Assembly: GCA_032158295.1 (NCBI GenBank)
Contig: CM063253.1
Span: forward strand, 1 to 64,000
Source: Pycnopodia helianthoides
Lineage: Eukaryota; Echinodermata; Asteroidea; Forcipulatida; Asteriidae
Direction of reading: 5' to 3'
Length of the DNA stretch: 64,000 nucleotides
Part shown: positions 24,501 to 36,000 of the stretch, in pieces
Layout of the letters: every line of letters begins with the position of its first letter
Numbering within the stretch: the first letter of the stretch is position 1
Made by a program: the position numbers and the translations under genes
Notes under the pieces: generated by a model
Database searches by the model: none
Told to the model about the DNA's origin: nothing
What the model saw: the letters and a program-made list of their open reading frames with translations, nothing else

Positions 24501-25207
24501 GTATTTGAATTTTCTGTTTGGACCGAACGAAAAGATCAAGGTGGGGTCACGTTTTTAATAATAACAAATGTTTGATTAGCTCCAAGACGTCTCAAAGAGT
24601 TTGACTTTATGACATGTTGTTCACGAGATATGGACTTTACATTTGAGAGCTTCCTGTTTGACCTGAAGTAAATGTAAAAGACGGTGCATTTTTAAAATAA
24701 CATGCTTAATGTGCCATATTTTACAACATAAGATGACACAACAACTATAACTGTTGGCATATGGTTCAGACGATATAAATTTTTAACTAATAACTTTTAA
24801 ATAATAAATTTAACTACTTCGCCAAGGCTAAATTTATTAATAAACTATACCTCACAGACCTTAAAATGAGTTGTGGTTAGAGAATTCAATGAAATTGTGT
24901 GATGATAAACCGCTACTAATATCCCCAAACGCTTCCATATTTAATAGTTTGAGGACTCTCCACAAGCAACAGGGCGCTATACAAGATCACCGTTGTTTGT
25001 ATCTGCCATCATAAGATAAACCATAGAAGCGAAGCAGTGAACCAAAATAATGCATGAATGAAAGGCTGGTACAAAGGTCGAACGACGATGCAACGCTTGT
25101 GACACATAATGGCTCTCTGTGTAAGCCTGTATAAATTTAGTTTACAGTGTGTTTTACGTGCAATGTACACACATGGCGATTGTGCTTTTTTGACGATACG
25201 TGTTTTT
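21506..25207. other. intergenic, no gene recognised
   Basis: Repeats only: a diverged gggcccaatttcata copy at 22975-23120, a duplicated 22-bp block (gaacccttgaaccaaaatcc) at 23542-23590, and CCGGAAGT-type modules at 24440-24800. No conserved open frame. Confidence 0.6.
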
Positions 25208-26408
25208 AGGTGTTCGTGCAATACAAGCACGAACACCTCTTTGTTTTTGTTCCGTTTTTTTTTTCTTCTCATCTTCTTCTTCGTCTTCTTCCCTGGAACT
25301 CTTCTCTACAGCATAACTCAAGATTGAAACTGAATTGAACCTTGAAACTCATCAGACAGTTGAACCTCAATACGAGGACGGCACAGTTCTCATGACATCA
25401 TGACGACGTCATCAGGCGTCGAATTATAAGGTTTTTTAACATTATTTTTTTAAATCTTACAAAATCTATATCAAATCAAGGCAGGGGACCGTAGGTTGCT
25501 TTTTGCGGGATTATACCAAGGTAATTTAGATCTAACTTTTTTGTCGTGAGCGTGACCTCACATGACCTCTACTTTCGGTCGAAACCGGAAGTGCCAAGTA
25601 ACGTGAAAGTGGCAACTTTTTTTGAGCTGTTTTTACAATGTTGTTTTCTGGCAAGTGTCTGGTTTAAAAAAATATGACCGGTGACGTCACTCAAGTCAAA
25701 AGCGCCCTCTAGCGGCAGGTTGAAAACATACTTTTACTAGATGTCTGTGGCAAAGTTAATGAGAATCTCTTAAAACTGGTATACATAATGACCTTTATGC
25801 AGACAACATATTTGCAGAGTCGTAGTATGATGACGACATCATGTGTCACGTGGTAAGGCCCTAAAGGTGCACTTTTTGGAGCCGTGTATCTACTAAATTA
25901 AACAGCCGATTGAGTTAAAACTGGGTGTACTGTTAGACAATGGCCATGGCTTTTGAAATGTAAAGTGACGTCATGATGACGTCATCGAACTATTTTTTAC
26001 AATTTTTTGAAAACTCAAAGCTTAGTATTTGAAAAAATCTTAACTCCTGAACCGAACATTGGATTTTTGTAATCTTCATATCATCAGAACGGTATTCAAA
26101 AACTAAATGGATGATACACAAAGTGTGACCCCATTTGACATTGACTTCCGGTTCAAAACGGAATTTGAAACTTTATAGTTGAAAAATCATAACTTCTGAA
26201 CCAAATATTAGATGTTTACAATCCATCCATCATCTAAAAAGGTCTTCATAAACTAATCCCGCGCTACACAAAATGTGACCCTACTTGACCTTGACCTCCG
26301 GTCCAAACCGGAAGTTAATGTATACGTTTTGAAAAATTCATAACTCTTGAACCAGGCATTGGATTGAATGTCGTTACGTATTCAAACAATCGCTCACCAC
26401 GAACACCT
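25208..26408. mobile_element. 1.2-kb element with aggtgttcg / cgaacacct termini
   Basis: Starts aggtgttcgtgcaatacaag with its own inverted partner 20 bp inside (gcacgaacacct) and ends cacgaacacct. The interior is made of diverged modules around ccggtccaaaccggaagt and tgaccttgac. Coding capacity absent. Non-autonomous DNA element is my inference. Confidence 0.55.
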
Positions 26409-26705
26409 TGTTTTTGTAGTAAACAAAAAACTCAATGTCTAGTTATATCGTTAATATCGTCAACAAAGGATTAAAAAAAACCTCGATTGAACTGCTGATG
26501 GATCTAAGTTAGAGCACAGGCTTTCATTTGATGTATTTTTTGTGTCTTTTTAAGACTGAAGTTTCTGAGATCGAACAATAACAAATTTCACGTGTAAATG
26601 CTATGAGAGTTTTCGAACAAAAGTATAATAATAATAGCAAAAAAATTTAAAATCTTGACGAAAACAAAGGTGGTTTGGGTGGAAAGACCGAAACCCCCAA
26701 CAAGG

Positions 26706-26711
26706 TTTATT
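26706..26711 (-). promoter_or_regulatory. candidate polyadenylation signal of DCAF15
   Basis: The minus strand reads AATAAA about 215 nt past the predicted stop codon, giving a compact 3' UTR. The hexamer is common by chance in AT-rich DNA, so this is supported by position only. Confidence 0.45.
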
Positions 26712-26774
26712 TCTGATGGACATTAGATATTATCTCCCTCGGTATTGTAAGTTGACAAACCATGTTATGTTTTG

Positions 26775-26946
26775 ACAGAACCCCAGCCAGAACCAGAGCC
26801 AGAGCCTAAACCTAGATTTGGAAAAGATGCCTAGTAAACTACTTACTCTTAATGTTTCAAGATTGATGACGGAACCCTGGCCAGAACCAGAGCCTAAGCC
26901 TAGATTCGAAAAGATGCCTAGTACACTACTTACTCTTAAACACTGC
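26775..26946. repeat. 93-bp tandem duplication across the end of DCAF15 exon 12
   Basis: Two copies (26775-26867 and 26868-26946) share agaaccagagcc, aagatgcctagta and actacttactctta. On the gene strand each contains TTAAGAGTAAGTAG, so the stop-containing end of the exon and a GTAAGT donor are repeated in the 3' UTR. Confidence 0.85.
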
Positions 26947-27046
26947 TTCATTTGTGAGTACATGTACACCCCTGTTGTGGCCTTGTGGGACCGCCCAGTC
27001 ACGCTGAAGTTTCTGGCATAACACACGGCCGGGATTCCAAGTTTTG
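26926..27046 (-). CDS. DCAF15: DCAF15 exon 12 (terminal)
   Basis: Encodes KTWNPGRVLCQKLQRDWAVP then QGHNRGVHVLTNEAVFKSK and a TAG stop at 26926-26928. It matches human [25 protein letters not shown]. Acceptor TCTCTTTGCAG. The human protein continues for about 17 residues. The last codons here contain a perfect GTAAGT donor (AAGA|GTAAGTAG), so a further short exon is possible, although I did not find one before the polyadenylation signal. Confidence 0.8.
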
Positions 27047-30000
27047 CTGCAAAGAGAAAAGGTTTTTTTAATGGAAAAAACTGCCAATAACATGAACCTG
27101 TATCTAGGGTTCGTAGCCGTTTTTGAATTTTTAAGTCAACAGATGACTCGTCCTCTGTGGATGGCTCTACATAAAAATATTCACATAGGCGTAACCTACG
27201 GTTGAATTGGGCCATGTCTTGTTGGAAAGACAGTTGGTCCGGTTCTCCGAGTGTTGGGCAAAACTTAAGGCCACTTGAGAGGAGTTCAACCTATAGCGAC
27301 CTATCAGTAGCAGGAACAATAGTTGCCCTCTTACTGTGGAAACGTCTATGAATGTATTTCTTTTTTAGCTTGGACATTCTTGCTTTTCTTGTTCTGTTTG
27401 CACATTAGGGTGGATCGTAGGTAGTTGCCATTGGATAGTGTAGCGTGGACTGGGTCACAGCGGGACCAATGGAATAAATCACAGGACAAGAGCGAGAGTT
27501 ATATGCACTTACTTCCACTTAATTTGTTTGGTACTACTACTACTTTACATATGGCTATAAATTTGTGGGTTGGACCGATCCCTAATCTTACTCTCATGGT
27601 TACAAATGATTTTAGGGCAGCTTAAGGCTGCATTACTGCAAGTTTTAGAGGATTTCGGCCGGAAATAACAACTGTAAATAAGGCTAATGAATGGGGCTTG
27701 GTGATGGTCAAATGGTGTGAAACAGATTATGGTGGAACTGCCATAAGTCTGTTTCACACCGCAGGGGGGTTTTTAACAGTCAATGCTTGCAACTTACTTG
27801 GTCATAGCAGTGGGGCTCTCTCCGGCCACGCCCAGGCAAAACTTACACAGCCCTCCACCAAATTTACCAGTACAACCTTACTCAAGCACAGCACCCAGCA
27901 GACTGCCTGCACATGGTTTTTTGAATAGGCCTCCACACACCAAGTGAACAAAAGAAACTAACAATACCTGGGCTGGACTGATACACACCCTGCCAAGGTG
28001 TGTGATTGATGTGAGGGGCAAGCTGAACCAAATATATTGGAGGGGTAGCAGAAAGGCTAAGGGGTAAAATTTACTACAATAGTATGATAGCTTGTAGATG
28101 TTCATACTCTTGGTTAGAGCATAACTCTTGGAGTTGAGATGCAGTGCCTGTTATCTCAATTAAATGGTTATCAATGCATTGTTTTAGGCATTGATCTTCC
28201 AGCAAGGTGAGCAGATGAAAAGACGTGTTTAGTGAGAGCCTGAATAGACTGAATAAACTGTCACCAATGTGAACCTGTATTCAGACCCTAGGATTTTTCA
28301 ATTTTTTTTTAGTGCTTTCTAGACCTTAATTTTGCAAGTTTGGCCGAGCAAGCTGAAGTGAAACGAGGTCCTCGAAATGCCTCGATATAATTATTATTAT
28401 TATTATTTATTTGACCAAGACAAACAAAATAAGTACAAGAAAGTACAAAGAAGATGATTTAAGAAGTAACCAAGCAAGTAAGTAGGCCCTAGAAAAACAA
28501 AAAAGACCATAGAAAAATATATAAATAAAAAGTGTTAACAAATAATTAATAAATACGTAAATAAATAAGTAAACAAAAACACTTTAGAATAAAAAATATA
28601 AAAAATAAATACATAAACAAATAAGTAAATAAGTAAATAAAATAATAAGTAAATAATAAAACGGAATGAGCAAATGTTTTCATTTTAAGGTTTAGTTTTT
28701 ATAAAATAAGTTTGAAGAATTGTGAGTGGTAGTGTAAAGCATATGAGCATATACATGTAGATATGCAGCATTTTAAATAAGTTATGATTATTAATGATTA
28801 TGATTTAGTTTATGATTTTTGTGAATTGTTAATTATCTTTTTAATTATTTTTGAGGGGGGGAGGGCTGGTGGACCTGCACATAATTTTCACATAGCGATC
28901 CGTAATATGCGCATATCAACCCAACAAGCTAGCAAATGCATGAGGAAAACCAGGGTATCTACATGTATATGCTCAAACAAAAAAAACAAAAAACAAACAA
29001 AAATCAATTAAACAATGTTCTTAGGTGTTCGGGCAGAATGCTTGCTTTTTTAGGTGTTCGGGGAAAATAGCCCATACATCATCGGAGAGGTCATGAAAAA
29101 TCTAGCAAATACTACACGAAGTCTTATACCATTTGACCTTGACTTTCTGTTCAAACCGGAAGTTGAAAATTTCAAAATTCACACTTTAAGAAATACTCAT
29201 ACTTTTTACACACACACTACTCACAAATTTTACATCAGGTTGTCGGTCCTTAAGCATTCTAAAACTTTGCCACAGATATGTAACCTATTTGACCTTCACT
29301 TCTGTTTGAAATAGGGTATGCATTGACCTACTATTAAACCACGGGAAAATAACTGCACTGAAAACACACACAATGCGCGGTCTAAACCAGTTGCACAGTG
29401 AGCGGCTTTCACTCCATTGACCACAAGGTTCCATGTCCATCAAACATGCTTGTACTCTAGTCTCTGTTCAAGGTTCAAGCAACCTGATTTTGGCTTTATG
29501 CTTTGTTAGTCTCTAAAACAGTCGTCTATGCAAACCTCACTTACAATCAAATGTCAGGCTTTTGATCGTGTGCTTTTTTAGACTTTTCTGTAGCTTGTTA
29601 GGCACACCACAAAACAGTAAAAGCACCAAACTTCAACTTAATGAAATAGCTCACGCAATGACACAACACTAACCCCAGTGATACCCGAACACCTAGTGTT
29701 TGTTTTCGCAAACACTAAAAGTCCAGTTCATTCTAGGTTTCTGCTGTTTGAAGATCTTTCTATTATTCAACCCTGATAACAAATAGTGTTAAATATTTTT
29801 TCCAGAAGTTAGCTTTTCTGGTAGCTATTAAAACTAACCAAGCAGGAATTATGATTAAAACAGAAACTGTTATAGAGTCATCTACTTTGTGGGTTTTTCT
29901 TTCTTACCACAGTTCAGCCTGGTTGAATTCCTTGAGTTCACCGACCTCGATAGTCTGGTATTGACCTGGAAAGATAAAAGGAAATGCCACAAGGTAAAAA

Positions 30001-33000
30001 AAGAAAAAACAAATTAAAATGTTAATCATGTTGGTGCAGATATGCTTCCAAGTCATGGTTCACTGCAAAATAAGATTAGGCCTGATAGTTCACTTTACAT
30101 TTTCACAAAAGTCATGGTACTGTATACTTAACTTTTGAGGAGATGAAAGAATGAATATTTGTGTGACAGAGCAAAGGTCAAGACAATTAACTTATGACAA
30201 GAAACACAATAAAAGGCACCCCTTTGGAACCACCACCTTAGCAGTTTTCCCAATGATTGTAATATTTATGAAGTACCTGAAAGTACCTGAAAGTACCTGA
30301 AACCACCAAAAATGGGTTTCAACATGTAAATGGCATGCAGGCTTACACTGAAAATAATTTGAGTTTCTTAATTTGAAAATTTGTCTTAAAATTACTCTCA
30401 AATTTTTGTCACAAATTTACTGAAAAGGTTACCAAACTTGTTTGTTAATTTTTTAATTTAAACTTGAGAGTAATTAAAAGCTAATAATACTAATCAACTC
30501 AAAATATGTTCACTAAAGTCTGCATGTCAATTCACACATTAGAGCACTTGTTGGGTGGTTTCAGGTACTTGACACAAAAACTGCAACTGATGAAAAAACC
30601 GCCAACATGACAGAAGCAAAGTGGTCCCCTTTATTGTGTTTCTTGTTATATACAAAGAAGGGTGAATTCTGACAATTGGAGGCAATTTCCTCAATGGCTT
30701 TGTTCATTAATCAAAATTCTCTCATAGAGGTGCCTTGCCCTGTGATTGCCTTTGGTGATTAAGTAAAAATAGATGCTGGGTTCCAGCCAATAGTAAAAAC
30801 AAAGCTGTACATTTAGTAACATATTTTACAAATATGTGGCAATACTGCTCATTAGCCCAGTTTTTACTGCAAAGTGAATGCAAAAGCAAAGCCAATGTGT
30901 CAACAATGGTTCTATAAATGGAAACACAATATTACAGTTTGCATTTTCTTTTGGGTCAAGTTTCATGGTACTGCTTACCAAAGAATTTTGCGCTTACGGT
31001 AACAATTCTCAGCTTGATACAGGGTTACCGTCTTTTTGTGTGTGATAGCTGTGTAAAAGAAGAATGCTCGATATCATGAAGTATGGAGGTGAACAAGCAA
31101 AAAGTCCTCAATGACCTGGAAAATACGCTTACATTAAGAGTGTATTTTTTCTGCTACCACAAGCTCTGATTTCCCACCTACAGTCAGCACAAGCGTAACA
31201 TTGGCCCTAATCTCAAAAGCACACTTCTTAAGATTTTACAGGTAATAAAATGGCCAATAAATATCTACCTGTTTTCAGATTCCAGGAGAATTTGAATCCT
31301 GTTTCGTAAAGTTTTGGCATCTCGCTGAAATAATAAAATAAAAAGATACAGGGGAAGACGTTAAGTTACAGGAACACCATGATTAGATAAAAGAGCATAT
31401 ACTTTGTATGTTTGGGAAATATCAAGGCCAAAACTTATCTCTTTTTAACTCGAACTCTTGTAAGAGGCATAAACATATCCATTTACAGCAAAAAAGAGAA
31501 GCAAAGAATAATGAAAATGTATCTAGAAAAAAGAGGGAAAATTTTAGCCAATCAAACGTATTAGTTTAGTAACAACGGGGTGGCTAAAAACCAATCAGAG
31601 TAAAGCAGTGAGGACAAAAAAATGGTCAGTGAAATATTTATAAAAATATAGAAGTTAAAATTACAATTGCACAATATACATGACACAAACTTAATAAATA
31701 TAAACAAGTAAACTGAAAACCCCAGTATACAAAATATAGTGCAGTGCTCAGTCCAACAGAAACAAACAACATATGTGGTAGGATTTTGAAGGGTTGGGGT
31801 TTGTTAGAATTCAGACTTTATCCACAACCCTCCAAAATCCTTTTATCTCTTTGCTGTAATGAAGGATTCAGAAGGACTGAGGGCTGTAGGCTCAAATAAC
31901 AACTGCTTATCACTGAGTAAGGCATTCCAATCTAATAATTAAAGTCCAAACAATTTGGTGGGAAGTGACATGTGAGAATAGGGTAAAAAGATTGAGGTCA
32001 CCTGTAAGCAAAAAGGCACAGGGAGTAACGTCGAAATCCATGTGTCCCCTCAATGTCATAAACCGGATCCAAAGGTAATAAGTAGAGGTAAAGGTAATAG
32101 AAAGACAGAGGAGCATGTATTTGTTCAAAATTTCAACAAAAGGTTCAAGCTCCCTCTTTAATGACATTTTTATTCGCTATGAGATTCAATGGCAGAAGAG
32201 TATGGGTCACTTACTGTGTAGGGTCGTCATCAAACTCAAAAACATCCTGTGGAACTTTAGGCTCAGGCCACGCCCTGATAAGAGCTATTACCATGACAAC
32301 CACGCTACAGGAATCACAACAGACCTAATGACCAGAAAAAATGATAAATTCAATCTGTGAAGGCCGGCTGCCAATAAAACCATATCAGTGATAACATCTT
32401 TGAAAAGTACATCACCGTAATTTCTAAACACTAGAAAACAATTTAACATTTTACGCTTAGATACTGACAGAATTTATAAAAAGGGACGCTAAAGAGTTTT
32501 GGCTTCTCTGTTTTGGAACATTCAACTTTGACTTTAGTTAGTGTCCCATTAAGCTATGCCAGTGTACGCTACAACACATGACCAATGAAGCCGACTGATT
32601 AGTCCACCAGGAGCCTGACTGTCTCTCAGACAGAGGGTTCCATCTGAGACAATACATTAAGCAAGGAATGTGTCATGAACTATTTGGTAAAAACTGCCTT
32701 ACATCAAGAATCTGCATGTCATAGTCTGTGAAGGAGATGTAGCGCTTGGCCCAGGGGGCGTAAGTCTGAATAGTTACACAGAGGTAGTGTTCAGCATCCA
32801 TTGTTAACTGCTTCACTTCAACATGGGACCCCTGCAAAAAGATGGCATTCAAAGAACATGTTATATTATTTTCCTTCCCTCCTCCATATTCTACTGACAA
32901 ATTTTAAAATTGATCTTGCCAACAGTGTCTTCCTTTTCAAGATTCTCAAACTTTTACTCCAAAGAGAGAGCTGTTGTGTATGTGGCTTATCTGACTTTCA

Positions 33001-36000
33001 AAAGTCTTTATAGGAAATTTTGGGACAACATCACACTCATTGTGTGTGAAAAAAACCATTGAGCAATTTTTGCCTTTTTCTTGAAAATTAAAAAGAAATT
33101 AAATATATTAAAAATGTGAAACGATGTGTTCATGATTAAAAAATATACAATCCTTTTACGTTCGGGTAAGTGTTATATTACCAATACAATGGCTTATGTA
33201 TGTAATGTTGTAACAACAGTGAATGGGACCTGCGGAGCCTCTACATTAACAGTCATGTTGCTTCTTAATAATCAATTTATCTTTACAGTCGACTCTCGTT
33301 AATATGAGGTCCGCCGGACCAGCCCGTTTTCCTCGTTATATCCGAAGCTCGTAATATCCGATCACGGTGATAATCAATGCACTATGCACAATGTGCATGA
33401 CATAATGGCTGCACGTGTACACAGACAAGGCTGCTGCAATACATGGATAACTGTGTGCATAGTGTGTGCATGTACCGCACAAACAAGCACAAAATTGGGC
33501 TAATAAAAATGTTTTAATTGAGTTATTTCAGTTTGAAAGTCAATTTTATAAACTCAATTTACATTTTACATGATTGAAAAAATGTCTGAGATTTTAACTT
33601 GCTGTTCTTGTTTTAGCGAAGTTTCGGTGCAAAACTTTGGTCGCAGCAGCCCACAAAAAAATTCTTGATTTTCATTGGTAACCACCAGTGTAATGTTAGA
33701 TGGTTCATTGCTGACGCGGGATACCAGGGAAATCTCGCTGTTGCATTTAATATTGATCGCGCAAATATTTTAGCTTTTCAGTTGCGGTGGTATTTTTTCT
33801 GCTGAAAATGCACATCATGCACTTGTAAAAACTCAATGGATCAGTATCTTTTCTGAAGATTTCACATGAATTGATGAATGCTGACTTAATATGGAATTTG
33901 CTCCATTGTTTGAACCATGTTTGAACCATGCAAGCCTCCTAATCTCACCATTGTCCGGAGTTTGGAATTAGCAACCTGCTCGCTGACTCGTGACTCCAGT
34001 TTCGGATCAGCATTGCTAGCGATAGCGTCCAGTTAGCACCTCTATTGACTGTCTTACAAACCATAAATAACGATTTTCAAGCTGTTGGAGGTATTTCCTT
34101 TGTTGGGCTTTTTATTATTCTCGTTACAAAAGGGTTGAAAACAATGTTTTGCTCGTAACGGCCGACAAAATTACCTCGTTGTAACCGTGTTCTCGCTACT
34201 ACCGTGCTCGTATAATCCATATTTAAATGCATTGAAACACGCACGGGACAGTTCGGGACCGGCAAAAAACCTTGTATTAACCGGAACCTCGTAATATGCG
34301 TGCTCGTATTAACGGGAGTCGACTGTATTTCTTAACAACTTATGGATTTTTTATTGCACAGCGCTTTGTGATGTACATGTGACATTTATTATTATAGGGC
34401 GGTGCGCCTTATACATAAACACTTGAATCATGTTTCGGTGATTTGGGGGTACACTGCCTTGTACACCGAGCGCCTTATACCCAGGAAATTGCAGTAGTTG
34501 CAAAGGCATTTATCTACGTTTATTGACAAATTGTGGCATTTTCATAAATAAAGTGCAGCTCAAACATATGAGAAAAGTTATTTTAATAATATTTTTTTTA
34601 AAATGGTACCTCAAAGACTGGAGATCTGTTGGTGATGACCATAGGAGACTTCTGGGTACCACACACAACTAATGGAACCATACTGTGGTAGTCAAATGCT
34701 GAAAATGAAAAAAATATTCCCTCAAATTAAATCTACTCGTTAAGAACAACCAAAAGTGACAAAGAAAACTTTAAAAGAACTAATATTCTAATATGTGTTT
34801 GCCAAGTATGACGATTTCAAACTACAGAATAAAAGTACATTCTGTTTGTTGTCACCATGTGATGTCTACTTTGTTGTGCAGAATTGTTCACATAAGAACT
34901 TGTCCTGCTGTTGATCTACTGCGGAGTAGATTGGGAATCAGGAGACTACCAAGTTCAAATAAGAACTTGTCCTGCTGTTTATCTACTGCTGCACAGTAGA
35001 TTGGGAATCAGTCAGGAGACTACTGAGTTCAGTTAAGAACTTGTTCTGACACTTGAACTACTGCCGTGGAGTAGAGTGGAAACCAAAGGCTTAAAAGTTC
35101 AAATAAGAACTTGTCCTGCTGTTAATTTACTGCCGTGGAGTAGATTGGGAAACGGGAGACAACTGAGTTAAATTGTATCCACATGATTGAGCGGCCGAGC
35201 ATATTGAACTTAAGTTCTGGTGTTCAAATCAACAGAGTGTGGGATACATCGTCCTTGAGTAATACACTTTGCCATTATCTTCTTTTGGTTGGGACATACA
35301 TGTGTACATGTAAAAACATTGCTCCTGAGTGTTTTGCTTATCACTAAGAGGAGGGGTTGATCCGTAATTTTCTAGCAAGTTGGGCTGCTGCATAAAAAAT
35401 GGATCTGATAATTCATAACTCTGCATACCTGTCAAAGAACAATGAGTGAATATCAGCGGAAGCGGATTAAGCTGCTTTATAAGTGTTCATTGTTATCATT
35501 AACATTCATATTTGTACTTACTGTCAGGTTCAAGAGGCTGCAGGTAATCATGGTAGGACGCCCTCTCTATATACCTCCGTACTGAATAAGTAAACCCTTG
35601 TAACCTACATGTACACTCCTGCATTGTTCGCTGGCTCCCCTGTGTACTGCCCTCTGTTGGTCGATAATGATAAGGGCAATGCTGTTCGATCTCACTCCCC
35701 AGATCCCCGTCGTCCCCGCACATGCTTCCCCTGTCTGATATGGTGTATCCCCCACACCGGAGTGGACTGTTCCAACTCATGTAAGGTCCCACCAGGCAAT
35801 TGTTTGTGGTTGTGCTCTTATCACCACTGATGGGGTTTGTTTTCTGTGCATGATTTCCTCCAGTGTGGTAGAGCTCGTGTCCCACAGAGCCAGGTGAGCT
35901 TTCATTCTGATTGCATTGGTTGGCATTTCTAAATTGATTTTTACCTCTCGGACGTCTGCAGTGAGTCCATTCATCTGCAGTCTCCAAAGTACTATTTACC

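Noticed and set aside
26730..27215. 161-codon minus-strand frame overlapping DCAF15 exon 12
   Set aside because: It is read in a different frame from the conserved DCAF15 sequence and runs through the 93-bp duplication; the conserved frame is the one ending at 26926.
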